Below, one piece after another: positions 4,962-5,026 of a stretch of DNA of 5,026 bases. The notes under the pieces are model-generated. The model saw nothing but the letters and a program-made list of their open reading frames with translations, made no database searches and had not been told where the DNA came from. Origin of the DNA: Erysipelothrix sp. (lineage in GTDB: Bacteria; Bacillota_I; Bacilli_A; Erysipelotrichales; Erysipelotrichaceae); contig JASLJD010000011.1 of assembly GCA_030152625.1 (NCBI GenBank), forward strand, positions 1 through 5,026. The letters run 5' to 3'. Every line of letters starts with the position of its first letter. Position 1 is the stretch's first letter. The position numbers and the translations under genes were made by a program.

Positions 4962-5026
4962 ATGTCTAACAGTCCATTTTTAAATTCTATACGCACGGAT
5001 ATGCGGCAAAAAGGTTATGCGCTGAA
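4962..5026 (+). CDS. intI: Integron integrase IntI, N-terminus only (tyrosine recombinase)
   Basis: Only the first 21 codons are in the window. The ATG at 4962 has AAGGAG (4950-4955) six bases upstream. The peptide SPFLNSIRTDMRQKGYAL looks like the opening of the SAM-like core-binding domain of IntI proteins, which typically begin with a short xFLxxIRxxMRxxGYxLxTExxYxxW pattern. IntI recombines attI with attC sites, inserting new cassettes beside attI. The assignment rests on this short match together with the divergent position next to attI, the LexA box, and the cassette array with two attC sites. The residues of the catalytic RHRY set lie beyond the right edge, so integrity of the gene cannot be judged. 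Confidence 0.82.
   Translation, partial: MSNSPFLNSIRTDMRQKGYAL

Noticed and set aside
4808..4996. 62-codon minus-strand open frame next to intI
   Set aside because: It overlaps the intI start codon, ribosome site and LexA box on the opposite strand, has no good ribosome site, and encodes an unremarkable peptide; best taken as chance.

Overview
The window is the attI-proximal end of a chromosomal-type (sedentary) integron. At the right edge the first 21 codons of an integron integrase gene (intI) run rightwards, preceded by a strong Shine-Dalgarno sequence and a perfect CTGT-N8-ACAG LexA box. Leftwards of it, on the minus strand, lies an intI/attI intergenic region and then an array of gene cassettes read right to left. 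The short integrase N-terminus, the moderately AT-rich coding sequence and the attC style suggest a gammaproteobacterium, perhaps a marine or aquatic one of the Shewanella/Vibrio kind. The genus is an inference from a very short integrase fragment.

Layout from right to left (array order): intI start (4962-5026, +); intI promoter and LexA box (about 4916-4940); attI and probable cassette promoter region (4645-4961); cassette 1 (4650-1602, about 3.05 kb); attC of cassette 1 (1665-1596); cassette 2 (1601-141, about 1.46 kb); attC of cassette 2 (206-135); and the start of cassette 3 (from 140 to beyond the left edge). Cassette boundaries were placed from the sequence. Each cassette begins with its own TTRRRY version (TTAGCC, TTAGGC, TTAGTT), and the R'' box at its far end is the exact complement (GGCTAAC for cassette 1, GCCTAAC for cassette 2). 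Both attC sites fold with the canonical R, three-base unpaired spacer, and L box with one extrahelical G at the same position.

Cassette 1 is unusual because it is large and holds two convergent genes. One is a 609-residue N6-adenine DNA methyltransferase with a fused half-specificity (HsdS-like) domain, on the + strand and against the array direction, with its own sigma70-like promoter beside attC. The other is a 336-residue probable restriction endonuclease with an ExK motif and a four-cysteine zinc ribbon, on the minus strand in array direction from a TTG start just inside the attI junction. Together they look like a complete restriction-modification system packaged as a single integron cassette, with a GC-rich hairpin between the two 3' ends.

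Cassette 2 encodes one 455-residue protein of unknown function with features hinting at a PD-(D/E)xK-like fold. Cassette 3 begins with a small hydrophobic N-terminus (signal peptide or membrane anchor) that is cut by the window edge. No tRNA, rRNA, CRISPR array or insertion sequence was seen.
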